A stretch of DNA of 64,000 nucleotides from Actinomycetales bacterium (GCA_016710385.1 JADJVX010000022.1:186001-250000); one strand, 5' to 3'. Shown: positions 27,726 to 37,516, counted from the first letter of the stretch. Notes: generated from the letters alone by a model not told the origin. Translations and numbers: made by a program.

Positions 27726-29114
27726 TCAGCCGATGACGACTAGGGAGTAGCCGCCGGTTTCGTCCACCTCGGGATCGTGGTGAGCGAACCGGAGCAGATG
27801 CGCGGCCCGACCCTTCGACTGGACACCGGCACCAGCGACACCGCCGGTCAGCGCCTCGGCCAGCGCACCCGCAGACCCCTCGCGCAGCCCCCAGATCTCC
27901 TGCAATCCCTGGATCAGCGCCTGATCGGCGTCGGTCACCAGGACCACGCCCACCTGTTCATAGAGGTCCGGCCCGAGCTTCTCGATGAATCTGCGGGTCA
28001 TCCCCGGCTTGGCGAAGGGGTGGCGAGCGGACGGCATACGGGAGGGTTTGACCAGACCGAACTCGAGCGCCGCCTTCCACACCCGAGCCGAGTCGGCGAC
28101 CAGCCAGCCGCGGTCGGTGGCGAACATCGTCGCCAGATGCCGACCGGTCCCGGCCGCGACTCCGAGCGTCACCGCCTTGGCCGCCGGCGGCCGCAGCCGC
28201 GCCGCCGTCCCAGCCTCCGTCTTGGTCGTCCCCATCACCCCACGCACGAGCGCAGTCACCGCGCCCATCCCGTGGGTGATCTCGAGCGTGCCGGCCTTGG
28301 TGACCAGCGCGCCAAGGGTGCCGATGATCGGCATCGCATTGGCCGTGCCGGCGAGGATCTGGAGATTGCGCTGGCCGACGTGCCGATCATGGTTGGCATC
28401 GAGCACGCCGGACCACGGATCCAGGGGGCAGCTCACCGACGCCATGAGGCACTCGTGGCCGGTCAGGGTGAGCGGGATGTCCCAGGTGCGGTCCAGTTCG
28501 ACGACGGCGGTCGCGCCGGGTCGGGTGCGGTCCTCGAGGTTGACCATCGCGCCACCGATGAGGACCGGCTGGTATGCCGGGTTGCTCGGATTGCCGCCAA
28601 AGAAGCCGGGATTGACGAACCAGGCGCGCACGTGCACGCCGACAGCCGGCAGCAGGCCGAGGTTCCAGATCCGCACGAAGACCCGGTAGCGACGCCCTGC
28701 GGTCGGTGACACGACCAGCCGGGACGGGTCGAACGGCCCGGTGTATGCCGCGTCGATGAGCGCGATGTCGGGAGACTCCCAGCTCGGCCTGGGTGGCCAG
28801 GCGGGCCGGGCGCCGCGGTCGCCGGGGCTGTAGGCCCGGATGAGCAGGTAGGGGTAGACGTCCTCGCGATGGGGGCGGCGTTCCTTGCCGAGGTCGAGCA
28901 GCTCGCCGTGCAGTTGGCGGGCGATCTCGCCGGCACCGTCGGGGGTCCACCCGGGGGTGAGGTCACCGTCCGGACGCTTGGAGCCGCCGATCGATCCGGG
29001 CGGGCTGTCCCCGCGCTGCTCCTTGTCCTGCTCGGGAGTGAGCACGGGGTGGGTGTCGCCGCGGCGGTTCTTGTCGCGCCGGATGACGTCACGGCGGCGG
29101 GGAGTCGGGGACAT
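27726..29114 (-). CDS. Hypothetical protein, partner of the phospholipase C-like gene
   Basis: 462 residues, not recognised. The N-terminal 60 residues are Arg/Asp-rich and disordered-looking; the centre (about 120-230) is beta-rich (RYRVFVRIWNLGLLPAVGVHVRAWF), resembling a CARDB/Ig-type fold. The C-terminal half is helical. The start is two bases after the upstream stop, so the two genes form an operon. No signal peptide. Confidence 0.75.
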   Translation of the reverse strand: MSPTPRRRDVIRRDKNRRGDTHPVLTPEQDKEQRGDSPPGSIGGSKRPDGDLTPGWTPDGAGEIARQLHGELLDLGKERRPHREDVYPYLLIRAYSPGDRGARPAWPPRPSWESPDIALIDAAYTGPFDPSRLVVSPTAGRRYRVFVRIWNLGLLPAVGVHVRAWFVNPGFFGGNPSNPAYQPVLIGGAMVNLEDRTRPGATAVVELDRTWDIPLTLTGHECLMASVSCPLDPWSGVLDANHDRHVGQRNLQILAGTANAMPIIGTLGALVTKAGTLEITHGMGAVTALVRGVMGTTKTEAGTAARLRPPAAKAVTLGVAAGTGRHLATMFATDRGWLVADSARVWKAALEFGLVKPSRMPSARHPFAKPGMTRRFIEKLGPDLYEQVGVVLVTDADQALIQGLQEIWGLREGSAGALAEALTGGVAGAGVQSKGRAAHLLRFAHHDPEVDETGGYSLVVIG

Positions 29115-29116
29115 GG

Positions 29117-31570
29117 TCAGCCCTTCCCGTGGTCGAGCCGGGCTCGCCACTCGGGATCGGTGTTCTCGGGAATCCGGACGGGGGGCACGCAGGTGCCGGG
29201 GTTGCTCGGGGTGACCGGCAGGTAGTGGACGCCCAGGGCGACGCCGGGGTCGTACCACTGGTTCGGCGCGGCAGGGCAGTCGTGGTCGGCGTGGAAGAGC
29301 TGCGGCGAGGTGCACGGCTTGGGGTACCCGAAGTCCTCGACGCCCGCCGGGTTGGCCGGGGTGACCGGGGCCGGCACCGGGGTGATGTCCGGGACGCACG
29401 GCAGGGCGCTGCGGTCCCAGTCCCAGCAGTGCCAGGCGTAACCCCGGTCGCTGTCGAGGTTGAAGTCGGGCACCCCGAAGTTTGGGTTGCCGACCTCGCG
29501 CGCCATCCGCCCGACGAGATACATCCCGTAGTCGACCGGTCCGCCGAGGTGTTGGTCTGCGGGGAGCCGGACGTCGAGCACCTTCTCGGTCTCGGCAGGC
29601 GAGCCGGCCTGCTCCAGATCAGCGCGCGCGCCCGGGTCGCCGGCCACCGCGGACAGGAGCACGGTGGAGTTCGACCCGATGACATACGGCCCGACGTGCG
29701 TGCCCGCGCCTTCTTGGGCGACCGGCATACCGGCTTGGTTGGTGAGCGGATAGCGCCAGGGCGCGATCCACTCCGATGCCTTGAACTCGTCGCCCGTCGC
29801 ATCCGGCAGGTAGCGCAGCGGCGAGGTGAGCCCGAGGGCGCCGACCAAGTCGGGCCGGCTGATCGCGGCCGGCAGGTCGCGGACGATGCCGCGCGGATAG
29901 GCGTGGTCCAGGCCCTGGGCGTCGGTCGCCGCAAGCCGCCCCGACGGCTCGGTGACCGGCGGCGGCGCGGTCGGCAGGCCGAGGGGCGCGTCGAGCGCGG
30001 ACGCGATGTCGTAGGAGCCCATCCGGCCGAGCGTTGTCAGCGACGGGTTGATCTCGGCCGGTTTGGGCATCGCGAAGCCCGCCATGACCAGGGCGCGGCG
30101 CGCCAGCAGGTAGAGATTCCACGCGGGGACGATGACGGCCCAGTAGACGACTTCGCGGGCCGGGAAGGTCGTGACGTCGACGATGAGGCCGGGCAGCACG
30201 GTGGCCAGCCAGAGCACGACTTGGGCGAGATAGACCGCCCAAGCGAACAGCGCGAGCAGCAGGTCGAGCAGGGTGAACGAGTCGTCGTCATCGACGTCGG
30301 CGCCGCGCGTCGGGTCGTCGTCCACACCGGAGCTGCCGCCGGGTGGCGTCGGGAAGCTGTGATCGGTGAAAAGGCTTGGTGGCGGCGGCAATCGGAGACT
30401 GATCGCATCACTGCTGGTCATCTTGAGATACCGATAGACGATCTCCCACATCTGCGCCATCGCCGCCTCGTTGGGCCGCCCGTCCGGCAGCCCGGAGGCG
30501 GGATCGGTCGCCGAGAACGGCGGGTCCTGCGCGAGGATCTTCGGCCCGTCGGGATAGGTCGCGGCCATCGCCTCCAGCAGGCCCTCGACGAGGTGCCCAG
30601 GCAACGGGCCGGTATCGAGGTCGAAGAACTCCTGCCGGTGAGCGGTCGGGGTCGGTCCGTCGCCGTTGTCGTAGGCCGGGAAACCGACGAAGTAGTCGTA
30701 TGCCGGCGCATCGTCGCGCCCGTTGTAGGGCGCGTCGTCGCGGTGCCGGAAAGCGAGCCGGAAGTGCAGCGCGGAGGTGCCGTACTCGGCATACAAAGGC
30801 CCGGTATGCCGTGCGCCGTAGTTCTCCGCGTCCATGTGGTTCTCGACGAGATGGTGCCGCTGCCAGTGGTCGCGGTAGGGGCCTCCGGACTTGGCGTTCG
30901 TGAAGGGGTGGCCGGTGACATCGGTCGCGCAGTGCGACATCCAGCCGACCGCGAAGGCGATCCGCGCCTCGGCGTCCTGGCGCTCGGTGTCGGTCGTCGC
31001 CGCCGCAAGCGCCGCCTGGGCCTGCTGGAAGAGCACGAACGGGAACTGATACGTGCGCCGGTAATGGAAGATGTCCGACCAATAGAACGCGTCATCACCG
31101 AACCCCTGCGGCACCCCCGAGGTGAGCACGCCGAACCAGTCGCCCATGCTCGCCAACAGCCCCTTGAAGGCCGACATGATCGCGGACGTGAGCTCGTCGA
31201 GCACCTGCGCGAGTTGGGTGGACAGGCCGCCGGTGAGTTGCGACGCGAGCTGTGACTGGTTGGTCGAGATGGGGTCGATCCACTTCTCCCACTTGCTGAC
31301 GAACTCTGCGTCGACCACCTCCCAGACGTCCAGCGCCCACTGGACAACCTGCCGGATCACCTGGCCGGTCGTGTTCTTGAAGTCCGGCAGGAGGTAGAAC
31401 AGGTCCGGCCCAAGCGAGCCGAGCGCGAGGTAGTTGCGCCAGGTGTGACAGTGCTCGCCGATCGCCCGCGCCTCAGCCGGCGTGAGCACGAACCCGGGCG
31501 GGAGGTTGCCATCGCGCAGCCGCCCCGCGGTGTCGTGCGCCGCCTCCATGTGGACATACCAACCGGGCAT
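29117..31570 (-). CDS. Zinc-dependent phospholipase C-family protein with a membrane/C-terminal extension
   Basis: 817 residues. The N-terminus keeps the PF00882-type zinc pattern: PGWYVHMEAAH, EHCHTW, LGSLGPDLFY, SHCATDVTGHPFTN and ENHMD. These enzymes hydrolyse phospholipid head groups; some relatives are S1/P1-type nucleases. After an acidic linker (about residues 420-440) come hydrophobic segments (about 445-520), then a C-terminal domain of about 280 residues of unknown type. No classical signal peptide is visible. It is about twice the length of secreted PLCs. It is the first gene of a two-gene operon. Confidence 0.8.
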   Translation of the reverse strand: MPGWYVHMEAAHDTAGRLRDGNLPPGFVLTPAEARAIGEHCHTWRNYLALGSLGPDLFYLLPDFKNTTGQVIRQVVQWALDVWEVVDAEFVSKWEKWIDPISTNQSQLASQLTGGLSTQLAQVLDELTSAIMSAFKGLLASMGDWFGVLTSGVPQGFGDDAFYWSDIFHYRRTYQFPFVLFQQAQAALAAATTDTERQDAEARIAFAVGWMSHCATDVTGHPFTNAKSGGPYRDHWQRHHLVENHMDAENYGARHTGPLYAEYGTSALHFRLAFRHRDDAPYNGRDDAPAYDYFVGFPAYDNGDGPTPTAHRQEFFDLDTGPLPGHLVEGLLEAMAATYPDGPKILAQDPPFSATDPASGLPDGRPNEAAMAQMWEIVYRYLKMTSSDAISLRLPPPPSLFTDHSFPTPPGGSSGVDDDPTRGADVDDDDSFTLLDLLLALFAWAVYLAQVVLWLATVLPGLIVDVTTFPAREVVYWAVIVPAWNLYLLARRALVMAGFAMPKPAEINPSLTTLGRMGSYDIASALDAPLGLPTAPPPVTEPSGRLAATDAQGLDHAYPRGIVRDLPAAISRPDLVGALGLTSPLRYLPDATGDEFKASEWIAPWRYPLTNQAGMPVAQEGAGTHVGPYVIGSNSTVLLSAVAGDPGARADLEQAGSPAETEKVLDVRLPADQHLGGPVDYGMYLVGRMAREVGNPNFGVPDFNLDSDRGYAWHCWDWDRSALPCVPDITPVPAPVTPANPAGVEDFGYPKPCTSPQLFHADHDCPAAPNQWYDPGVALGVHYLPVTPSNPGTCVPPVRIPENTDPEWRARLDHGKG

Positions 31571-31639
31571 GGCAACTCCTCGCCGTCACGGGTGGACCCG
31601 ATGGTCCGCTCATCTGGGAGGAGCGCGCCGGGAGGCGGG

Positions 31640-32510
31640 TGATACAGCCCGGGTATGCCGTCAAACCTTCCAACCCGCCGCGTTTCCCGCACCCCCAGGC
31701 CCCGGTATGCCGGGAAACCTTCCGACCCGCCGCGTTTCCCGCACTGCCAGGCCACGGTATGCCGGCAAACCTTCCAACCCGCCCCGTTCCCCGCACCCCC
31801 AGGCCACCGTATGCCGGCAAACCTTCCAACCCGCCGCGTTTCCCGCACCCCCAGGCCACGGTATGCCGGCAAACCTTCCAACCCGCCGCGTTCCCCGCAC
31901 CCCCAGGCCCCGGCCTGCCGGCAAACCTTCCAACCCGCCGCGTTCCCCGCACCCCCAGGCCACGGTATGCCGGCAAACCTTCCAACCCGCCGCGTTCCCC
32001 GCACGCCCAGGCCCCGGCCTGCCGGCAAACCTTCCAACCCGCCGCGTTCCCCGCACCCCCAGGCCCCGGCCTGCCGGCAAACCTTCCAACCCGCCGCGTT
32101 CCCCGCACCCCCAGGCCCCGGCCTGCCGTCAAACCTTCCAACCCGCCGTCAAACCTTCCGACCCGCCGACAAACCCGCACCTCAGGGGGTCCCTACAGCC
32201 GGCAAACCTTCCAACCCGCCGCGTTCCCCGCGCCGCCGGACCCCGGTATCCCGGGAAACCTTCCGACCCGCCGACAAACCGGCACCCCGGGGGGTCGCAA
32301 CAGCCGGCAAACCTTCCGACCCGCCGCGTTTCCCGCACCCCCAGGCCCCGGTATGCCGGCAAACCTTCCAACCCGCCGCGTTTCCCGCACCCCCAGTCCC
32401 CGACATGCCGGCAAACCTTCCAACCCGCCGCGTTTCCCGCGGCGCCAGTCCCCGACATGCCGGCAAACCTTCCAACCCGCCGCGTTTCCCGCACCCCAAG
32501 GCCCCGGCAG
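31640..32510. repeat. 52-bp tandem repeat array 2 (about 17 units, reverse orientation)
   Basis: Units beginning AACCTTCC start at 31664 and every 52 bp to 32132, then at 32152, 32205, 32257, 32310, 32362, 32414 and 32466. A 20-bp short unit and two 53-bp variants lie in the middle. Read on the minus strand the constant half is the same as in arrays 1 and 3 (GGTTGGAAGGTTTGCCGGCA, then TACCG); the second half is array-specific. The array lies between two divergent genes, so their promoters are at its edges. All frames are open only because the unit lacks stop triplets. Confidence 0.95.
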
Positions 32511-32623
32511 CGACGCCCCTGCGCTTACCCTCGTCGGCGCAGCCATCGTCGCCGCCTCGCTCATGACCCCGGCTGCCGCCACCGCAGGCCCACCGAATAA
32601 CGGCAGGCGACCCCACGGCATAC

Positions 32624-34015
32624 GTGTCAGACTCGACGACTATGTCCGGCGCCCTCAGCTCCTTGGCCACGCGCTTCCGGGCGCCGTCGCCACTCGCGGG
32701 GCGCCTCGCGCGGCAGTCGCTGCTGTTTGCGCTGGGTGAGGGCACCTTCACGACCGGGTCAGCGGTCTTCTTCACCCAGATCGTCGGGCTGACGGCTGCC
32801 CAGGTGGGGCTCGGGCTCACCATCGCGGGGGTTGCGGCGTTCCTCGCGGCGGTGCCGGCTGGCCGACTGGTCGACCGGTTTGGGCCCAAGCTCATGTGGT
32901 CCCTCAGCGCCCTCGGGCACTCAGTGGGGTTCGCGATGTGGCCGTTCATCCACGGATTTCGTGGCTACGTCATCATGGCCATCGTCATGCAAGTGGTGGG
33001 GTCCCTCGGTGGGGCGTCGCACTCGGCATACACGATCGACGTCCTCCCGCCCGACGAGCGGGTCACGTCACGCGCCTACATGTATTCGGCGCTCAACGTC
33101 GGGTTCACCCTCGGGTCGATGCTCGGGGGCATTGCGCTGGCCTTCCACTCCAACGACGTGCTCCATGCGCTGCCCTGGGTGACGACCGTGGCCTTCCTCG
33201 GCAACGCGCTGGCGATCCGACGGCTGCCGAATGCCCCGCATGACGAGCGCACCCCGGCCGAACGCACCATCAAGCTCCCCGGCCCCGGCCCCTTGCGCAA
33301 TCCCGGCTGGCTGCTGACGACCTTCTTGGGCGGCGTGCTGTGGACCAACCAGGTGCTGCTCAACATCGTCATCCCGCTGTGGCTGGTCGAGAAGACCGAC
33401 GCACCCCGGGTGCTGCTTGCGTTCCTCTTCGGCACCAACACCGTCATGTGCATCTTCCTGCCGATGGCGGCGGCGCGCGGGGTGCGGGATGTGTCGACGG
33501 CGCTGCGGGCGATCCGGGTGTCGACGACGTTCTTCGTCGTCTCCTGCCTCATCACGTTGGCCACCCACGACACCATCGGCTGGGTGACGATCGCCCTCGT
33601 CTGGCTCGGGCATGTGACGGTGACCGGTGCCGAGCTCTATCTGTCGGCGGCAAGTTGGTCCTTCGAGGCCGCCCTCATGGACCCCCGGCGTCGCGGCGAG
33701 TATGCCGGTGCCGCCGAGTTGAGCGGCACGCTCGGCAAGGTCTGGGCGCCGGCCGTCTACACCTTCCTGGCGATGACCTGGGGCGCGACCGGCTGGCTGG
33801 TCATCGCGGCCATCGGCGTCGTCGCGGCGGCTGCCCTGCACCCCTCGACGGCGCTGGCGGGGCGCTTCCTGAGCCAACACGGGCCGGGGGTGCCCAGCGA
33901 CGACCCGCTGGACCAACACGCTCCGCCCGTGCCGGCACCCTCGATGCTCGAGGACCCGCCGCTGTCGACCAGCGTGGACGGCTACGGTCCGCCGACGGCC
34001 CGCCAGCGCCCCTGA
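32624..34015 (+). CDS. MFS transporter
   Basis: 463 residues with about twelve hydrophobic segments and the MFS loop motif GRLVDRFGPKLMW between helices 2 and 3. Probably a proton-linked exporter; substrate unknown. GTG 32624 is used; ATG 32642 is the alternative. A hydrophilic Pro-rich tail closes the protein. A strong hairpin follows at 34224. Confidence 0.85.
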   Translation: MSDSTTMSGALSSLATRFRAPSPLAGRLARQSLLFALGEGTFTTGSAVFFTQIVGLTAAQVGLGLTIAGVAAFLAAVPAGRLVDRFGPKLMWSLSALGHSVGFAMWPFIHGFRGYVIMAIVMQVVGSLGGASHSAYTIDVLPPDERVTSRAYMYSALNVGFTLGSMLGGIALAFHSNDVLHALPWVTTVAFLGNALAIRRLPNAPHDERTPAERTIKLPGPGPLRNPGWLLTTFLGGVLWTNQVLLNIVIPLWLVEKTDAPRVLLAFLFGTNTVMCIFLPMAAARGVRDVSTALRAIRVSTTFFVVSCLITLATHDTIGWVTIALVWLGHVTVTGAELYLSAASWSFEAALMDPRRRGEYAGAAELSGTLGKVWAPAVYTFLAMTWGATGWLVIAAIGVVAAAALHPSTALAGRFLSQHGPGVPSDDPLDQHAPPVPAPSMLEDPPLSTSVDGYGPPTARQRP

Positions 34016-34223
34016 CCGAGGCTGCTGGTCGGGACGCGGGTCACGGCAGTGGGCGCGTGGTGCAGATGCTGAACGGCAACCGAAGCTGCCGGCGCCGCTG
34101 GACCGTCCTCGATCCGCTTCGACACCTCGACTGCCGTCGTCGCGCCGGCCAAGCCGGCCGACCTCCAGCTGGGGCCGAGGGCTCACCGCTGAGCTCGCCG
34201 CATCCGACGCTTCGGGAAGACAC

Positions 34224-34257
34224 AGCGGGGTATGCCGGTGGGCCGGCATACCCCGCT
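34224..34257. terminator. Bidirectional hairpin built from two signature words
   Basis: A perfect 15-bp stem (AGCGGGGTATGCCGG with its complement) and a TGGG loop, between the convergent MFS and DUF4386 genes. There is no T-tract, but position and strength fit a terminator serving both directions. Confidence 0.75.
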
Positions 34258-34283
34258 GCGCCGCCGTGGGTGAGCGCCAGGGC

Positions 34284-35003
34284 TCAGGCGGGAAGCAGGT
34301 CGGGGGTGGCTGGGCGGTGGACGTCGACTGCCTGGCGCTCGGTCGACGGGGCGCGTAGACCCTTGACGACGAGGTAGACCCCGAGGGAGAACTCCCAGGC
34401 GGCGATGGGCAATGCGGCGAGCAAGGTCCAGGTCGAAATCTGCCCGATGACGCCGAAGAAGCTCAGCACGACGGCCGTGAGGTGGATCGGAGCGCCGACG
34501 AGGCCGATGAGCGGGATGACCCGGGCCACGAGTCCGGAGCGATAGAGCAAGGTGCCCAGCAGCAGCGCGTTGAGCCCCGGCATGAGGCTCTGACCGAGCA
34601 TGAAGGACCAGTTGTAGGTGCCGACGAGAGCGTCACCAGCAACGAGAAGCGTTGCGGAATCGGCTCCGCCAGAACCAGATCGGTGGAGAGAGACAAGGGT
34701 CATGATGGCGGCGACGCCGCTGAAGATCATCGCGGCTTCGAGCACGCGGGCGGTGACGAACCCGAGCGCCAACTGCTCGCCATAACGCCGCACGACCGGG
34801 TAGAGCGTCACCGCCGTGCCGATGCCGGCCAGACCCACGACCACCTCGAGGAAGGCCCCGAGGACGGCGGACGAGTCCGAGCCCAGTCCGGTGGTGAATC
34901 CCCGGGTCTTGGCATCGGCATACAGGGTGAGGGTGGGGATGGACACGAAGGTCACGAGGTAGAAGACCCCAGCGAGCAGGGATGTGCGGCGGGTTGGGGA
35001 CAT
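34284..35003 (-). CDS. DUF4386 membrane protein
   Basis: 239 residues, about six membrane segments; starts MSPTRRTSLLAGVFYLVTF after a GGAG ribosome site. DUF4386 proteins are integral membrane proteins of unknown function. It is divergent from a TetR regulator with shared operators, so TetR control is likely. Confidence 0.85.
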   Translation of the reverse strand: MSPTRRTSLLAGVFYLVTFVSIPTLTLYADAKTRGFTTGLGSDSSAVLGAFLEVVVGLAGIGTAVTLYPVVRRYGEQLALGFVTARVLEAAMIFSGVAAIMTLVSLHRSGSGGADSATLLVAGDALVGTYNWSFMLGQSLMPGLNALLLGTLLYRSGLVARVIPLIGLVGAPIHLTAVVLSFFGVIGQISTWTLLAALPIAAWEFSLGVYLVVKGLRAPSTERQAVDVHRPATPDLLPA

Positions 35004-35036
35004 GGAAGAGCTCCAGACTGCTTGGCCTGATCGAGG

Positions 35037-35090
35037 GAGGTGTACGACGTACACCTCGGATAGTGAGGACAGTACGTGTACGCTGTACAC
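35037..35090. promoter_or_regulatory. Two TetR operator palindromes in the divergent promoter
   Basis: At 35037-35057 GAGGTGTACG, one base, CGTACACCTC is a perfect 10-1-10 palindrome. At 35076-35090 GTGTAC, GCT, GTACAC is a second 6-3-6 palindrome with the same GTGTAC/GTACAC halves. They lie between the DUF4386 and TetR starts. Confidence 0.75.
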
Positions 35091-35121
35091 CTGTCAAGTC
35101 GATGAGGAGAGGCCGGCAGCC

Positions 35122-36012
35122 GTGGTTCGTCACACCGACCCCGACGCGGTGCCGGCACCACGGGACCGGGGCGGGTCGCCGCGGGACCGGGGCGGGTCGC
35201 CGCTCAACCGAGCCCCGAGGGACCGGGGCGGGTCGCCGCGGGACCGGGGCGGGACCCCGCGGGACCGAGCCCCCCTGGCCCGAACCCCAATGACCCGAGC
35301 CCCGCTCAACCGGGCGACCGTGCTGCAAGCGGCCCTCGACCTCGCCGACCTGGCCGGCCTGCCCGAGGTGAGCATGCGGAGCCTGGCGCGGGAGCTCGGG
35401 GTGGTTCCCATGGCCCTCTACAAGCACGTGGCCAACAAGGACGAGCTGCTCGGCGGCATGGTCGATGCCGTCATCGCCCAGATCCCCCCCGCGCCGACCG
35501 ACACGGACTGGCACACCGCCACCCGCGAGCGCATCCTCGGCGCCCGCCGGGTCATGCTCGCCCACCCCTGGGCTTCACAGGTGTTGGCGTCCCGGACCCA
35601 ACCCAGCCCGGCGGCCTTCGGTTACCTCGACTCGGTCATCGCCACGTTCACCGCCGGCGGTTTCCCGGCCGCGCTCACCCATCAGGTCATGCACACGCTC
35701 GGCAGCCGGGTCTGGGGGTTCAATCTCGAGGTCTTCCCCAGCCCGCCCGCGGCACCCGCGCCCGCGCCGGACGAGGAGCCCGACCCCGTCACGCTCGCAG
35801 CGCAAGCAGAGATGTTCCGGCAGCTCGCGACGGCATACCCGCATGTCGCCCAGATCGCGATGGCCGCGCGACACGACCCCAGCGGCATTGTCGGTCCCGG
35901 GTGTGACGACCAGGCGGAGTTCGAGTTCGGACTGGACCTGCTCCTGGACGGGTTCGGTCGACTCCTGGCCGACGCCCAGCCCGAGGTCAGCCGTGCACAC
36001 CGTCCGGGCTGA
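35122..36012 (+). CDS. TetR-family regulator with a repeat N-terminal extension
   Basis: 296 residues from GTG 35122, about ten bases after AGGAGAGG. Residues 10-60 are a repetitive Arg/Gly/Pro tail (PRDRGGS-type units). The TetR helix-turn-helix follows (MRSLARELGVVPMALYKHVANKDELL) and then a C-terminal TetR_C domain with a Pro/Ala linker. It probably represses itself and the divergent DUF4386 gene through the GTGTAC operators (inference). Its end overlaps the convergent cation transporter. Confidence 0.88.
   Translation: MVRHTDPDAVPAPRDRGGSPRDRGGSPLNRAPRDRGGSPRDRGGTPRDRAPLARTPMTRAPLNRATVLQAALDLADLAGLPEVSMRSLARELGVVPMALYKHVANKDELLGGMVDAVIAQIPPAPTDTDWHTATRERILGARRVMLAHPWASQVLASRTQPSPAAFGYLDSVIATFTAGGFPAALTHQVMHTLGSRVWGFNLEVFPSPPAAPAPAPDEEPDPVTLAAQAEMFRQLATAYPHVAQIAMAARHDPSGIVGPGCDDQAEFEFGLDLLLDGFGRLLADAQPEVSRAHRPG
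35155..35270. repeat. GC-rich in-frame repeat in the TetR gene
   Basis: Degenerate copies of GGGACCGGGGCGGGTCGCCG encode PRDRGGS-type units. Copy change would keep the frame. Confidence 0.75.
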
Positions 36013-37004
36013 CGTGGACGGTGGCGCTGGCCAGTCTCGGCAGGGCTTCGAGCAGGTGCTCCTCGGCGTGGTGGGCCACGTCATGGGCCACGGCGAGCGC
36101 CGTCGCCCGGGTCGTGATGTCTGCTTCGGCATGCAGGGTGTGACCGATCCAGCGCAGCCGCAATGAGTCGACCGAGGTGACCCCCTCGACCCCGCCGATC
36201 GCCGTTCGGGCGCGGGCGACGAGGTCGGGATCGACGGCATCCATGAGTCGCTCGCCGACGTGCACGGCCGCTGAACGCAACACTCCCAGCAGGGCGACGG
36301 TGATCGCCAGGCCGATGACCGGGTCGGCCCAATCCCAACCCAGGGCGACTCCGGCCACCCCCAAGAGCACTGCGAGAGAAGTAAATCCGTCGGTGCGCGC
36401 ATGCAGGCCATCGGCGATCAAAGCAGCCGAGCCGATCTGCCGGCCGACCCGGATGCGATAGCGCGCGACGACCTCGTTGCCGACGAAACCGACCAACGCC
36501 GCCCCGGCCACCGCGAGCAGGTGGGATATCGGCTCCGGATGCAGCAGCCGTTGGATGGCCTCGTATGCCGCGACCGCAGCCGAGAGCGCGATCATCGCCA
36601 CGACGAAGACTCCGGCGAGGTCTTCGGCCCGCCCGTAGCCGTAGGTGAAGCGGTCATTGGCCGCTCGCCGCGCCAGCGCAAAGGCGATGAGGATCGGGAA
36701 GGTGGTCAGCGCATCGGCGATGTTGTGCAGGGTGTCGCCGAGCAACGCGACGCTGCTGGAGAGCCAGACGACGATGCCCTGCAGCACGGCGGTGACGACC
36801 AAGACCCCGAAGCTGATCCACAGCGCCCGCCGGCCGCGGCTGTCGGCTTCCAGCGCGTCGTCGACCTGGTCGGCGGCGTCGTGCGAGTGGCCGCCGAAGA
36901 GCTCCGAGACGGTATGCCGTGCGCGTCCCCACAGGGTGGTCGTCGTGGTCGTCGTGGTCGTGGTCGTCATGGTGGTCATGCGGGTGGTCGTGGTCGTCGG
37001 TCAC
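35987..37004 (-). CDS. Cation diffusion facilitator (zinc/cobalt exporter) with frameshifted His-rich N-terminus
   Basis: The CDF core is intact: six membrane segments, the metal site pattern ALLGDTLHNIADAL and ADGLHARTDGFTS, and a cytoplasmic ferredoxin-like tail. Read from ATG 36979 the N-terminus is an odd poly-Thr run. In the next frame the same DNA, from GTG 37004, encodes a His/Asp-rich tract (TDDHDHPHDHHDDHDH) of the kind that binds metal in CDF proteins. That GTG overlaps the upstream stop as GTGA, typical coupling. The likely native gene starts at 37004 and has lost or gained one base in the GACCAC repeat. Confidence 0.85.
36936..36990. repeat. GTGGTC/GTCGTC simple repeat in the CDF gene
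   Basis: A GTC/GTG trinucleotide-rich tract at the 5' end of the transporter gene, coding for His/Asp or Thr depending on frame. Slippage here would switch the reading frame. Confidence 0.6.
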
Positions 37005-37459
37005 GACACGGTCCGGCCGGCGCGCAACATCTGCACGGCCTTCTCGACCCGCCCCGCCCGGGTGGTCTCACGGACCGCGGAAGCCACCCACTCGGCATAC
37101 TCCTTGCGGTGCGTGAAGGGCAGCTTCTCGTATGCCGTGCGCGCCACCTCGTCGCCCGCCAACGCCTCGGCGAGGGCCGGCGGCAGCTCGACCTCGCGAG
37201 GTGCGTCGTCGACCGAGACGACCGCCGTGACCTCGTCGCCGACCTCGACGCCGAGCAGGGCGCGGTTGGCCTTGCTCAGGCCGATGAGGTTTTCCCCGCC
37301 CATGACGGCCAGCCGCAGCCGAGCGCTGCGTCCGCCGATCGTCACGACGACCGCTGCGCGCTTGCCGGCCCCCAGGGTCGCGACCTCGGCGTCACTGAGG
37401 ATCAGCGCGCCGGCGGGGCCGCGAGGTTCGATGCGGGTGCGGACGGTGACTGCGGCCAT
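37001..37459 (-). CDS. DUF1905/YdeI-family (bacteriocin-protection-like) protein
   Basis: 152 residues. The N-terminal beta barrel (LGAGKRAAVVVTIGGRSARL) is DUF1905; the C-terminal helices with FTHRKEYAEWVASAVRETTR are the YdeI/OmpD-associated type. Function poorly known. It is upstream of the CDF gene and overlaps its probable GTG start. A broken partial copy lies at 38825-38930. Confidence 0.88.
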   Translation of the reverse strand: MAAVTVRTRIEPRGPAGALILSDAEVATLGAGKRAAVVVTIGGRSARLRLAVMGGENLIGLSKANRALLGVEVGDEVTAVVSVDDAPREVELPPALAEALAGDEVARTAYEKLPFTHRKEYAEWVASAVRETTRAGRVEKAVQMLRAGRTVS

Positions 37460-37516
37460 GCGGGAACTCTGGCACACCCGGCGCTCAGGCGGAGGCGCGA
37501 CGGCATACCCCTGCTG

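Noticed and set aside
31473..32950. Several long open frames on both strands through array 2 (up to 372 codons)
   Set aside because: The 52-bp unit lacks stop triplets in most frames, so open frames are expected; the same peptide recurs in every frame and there is no ribosome site or domain.
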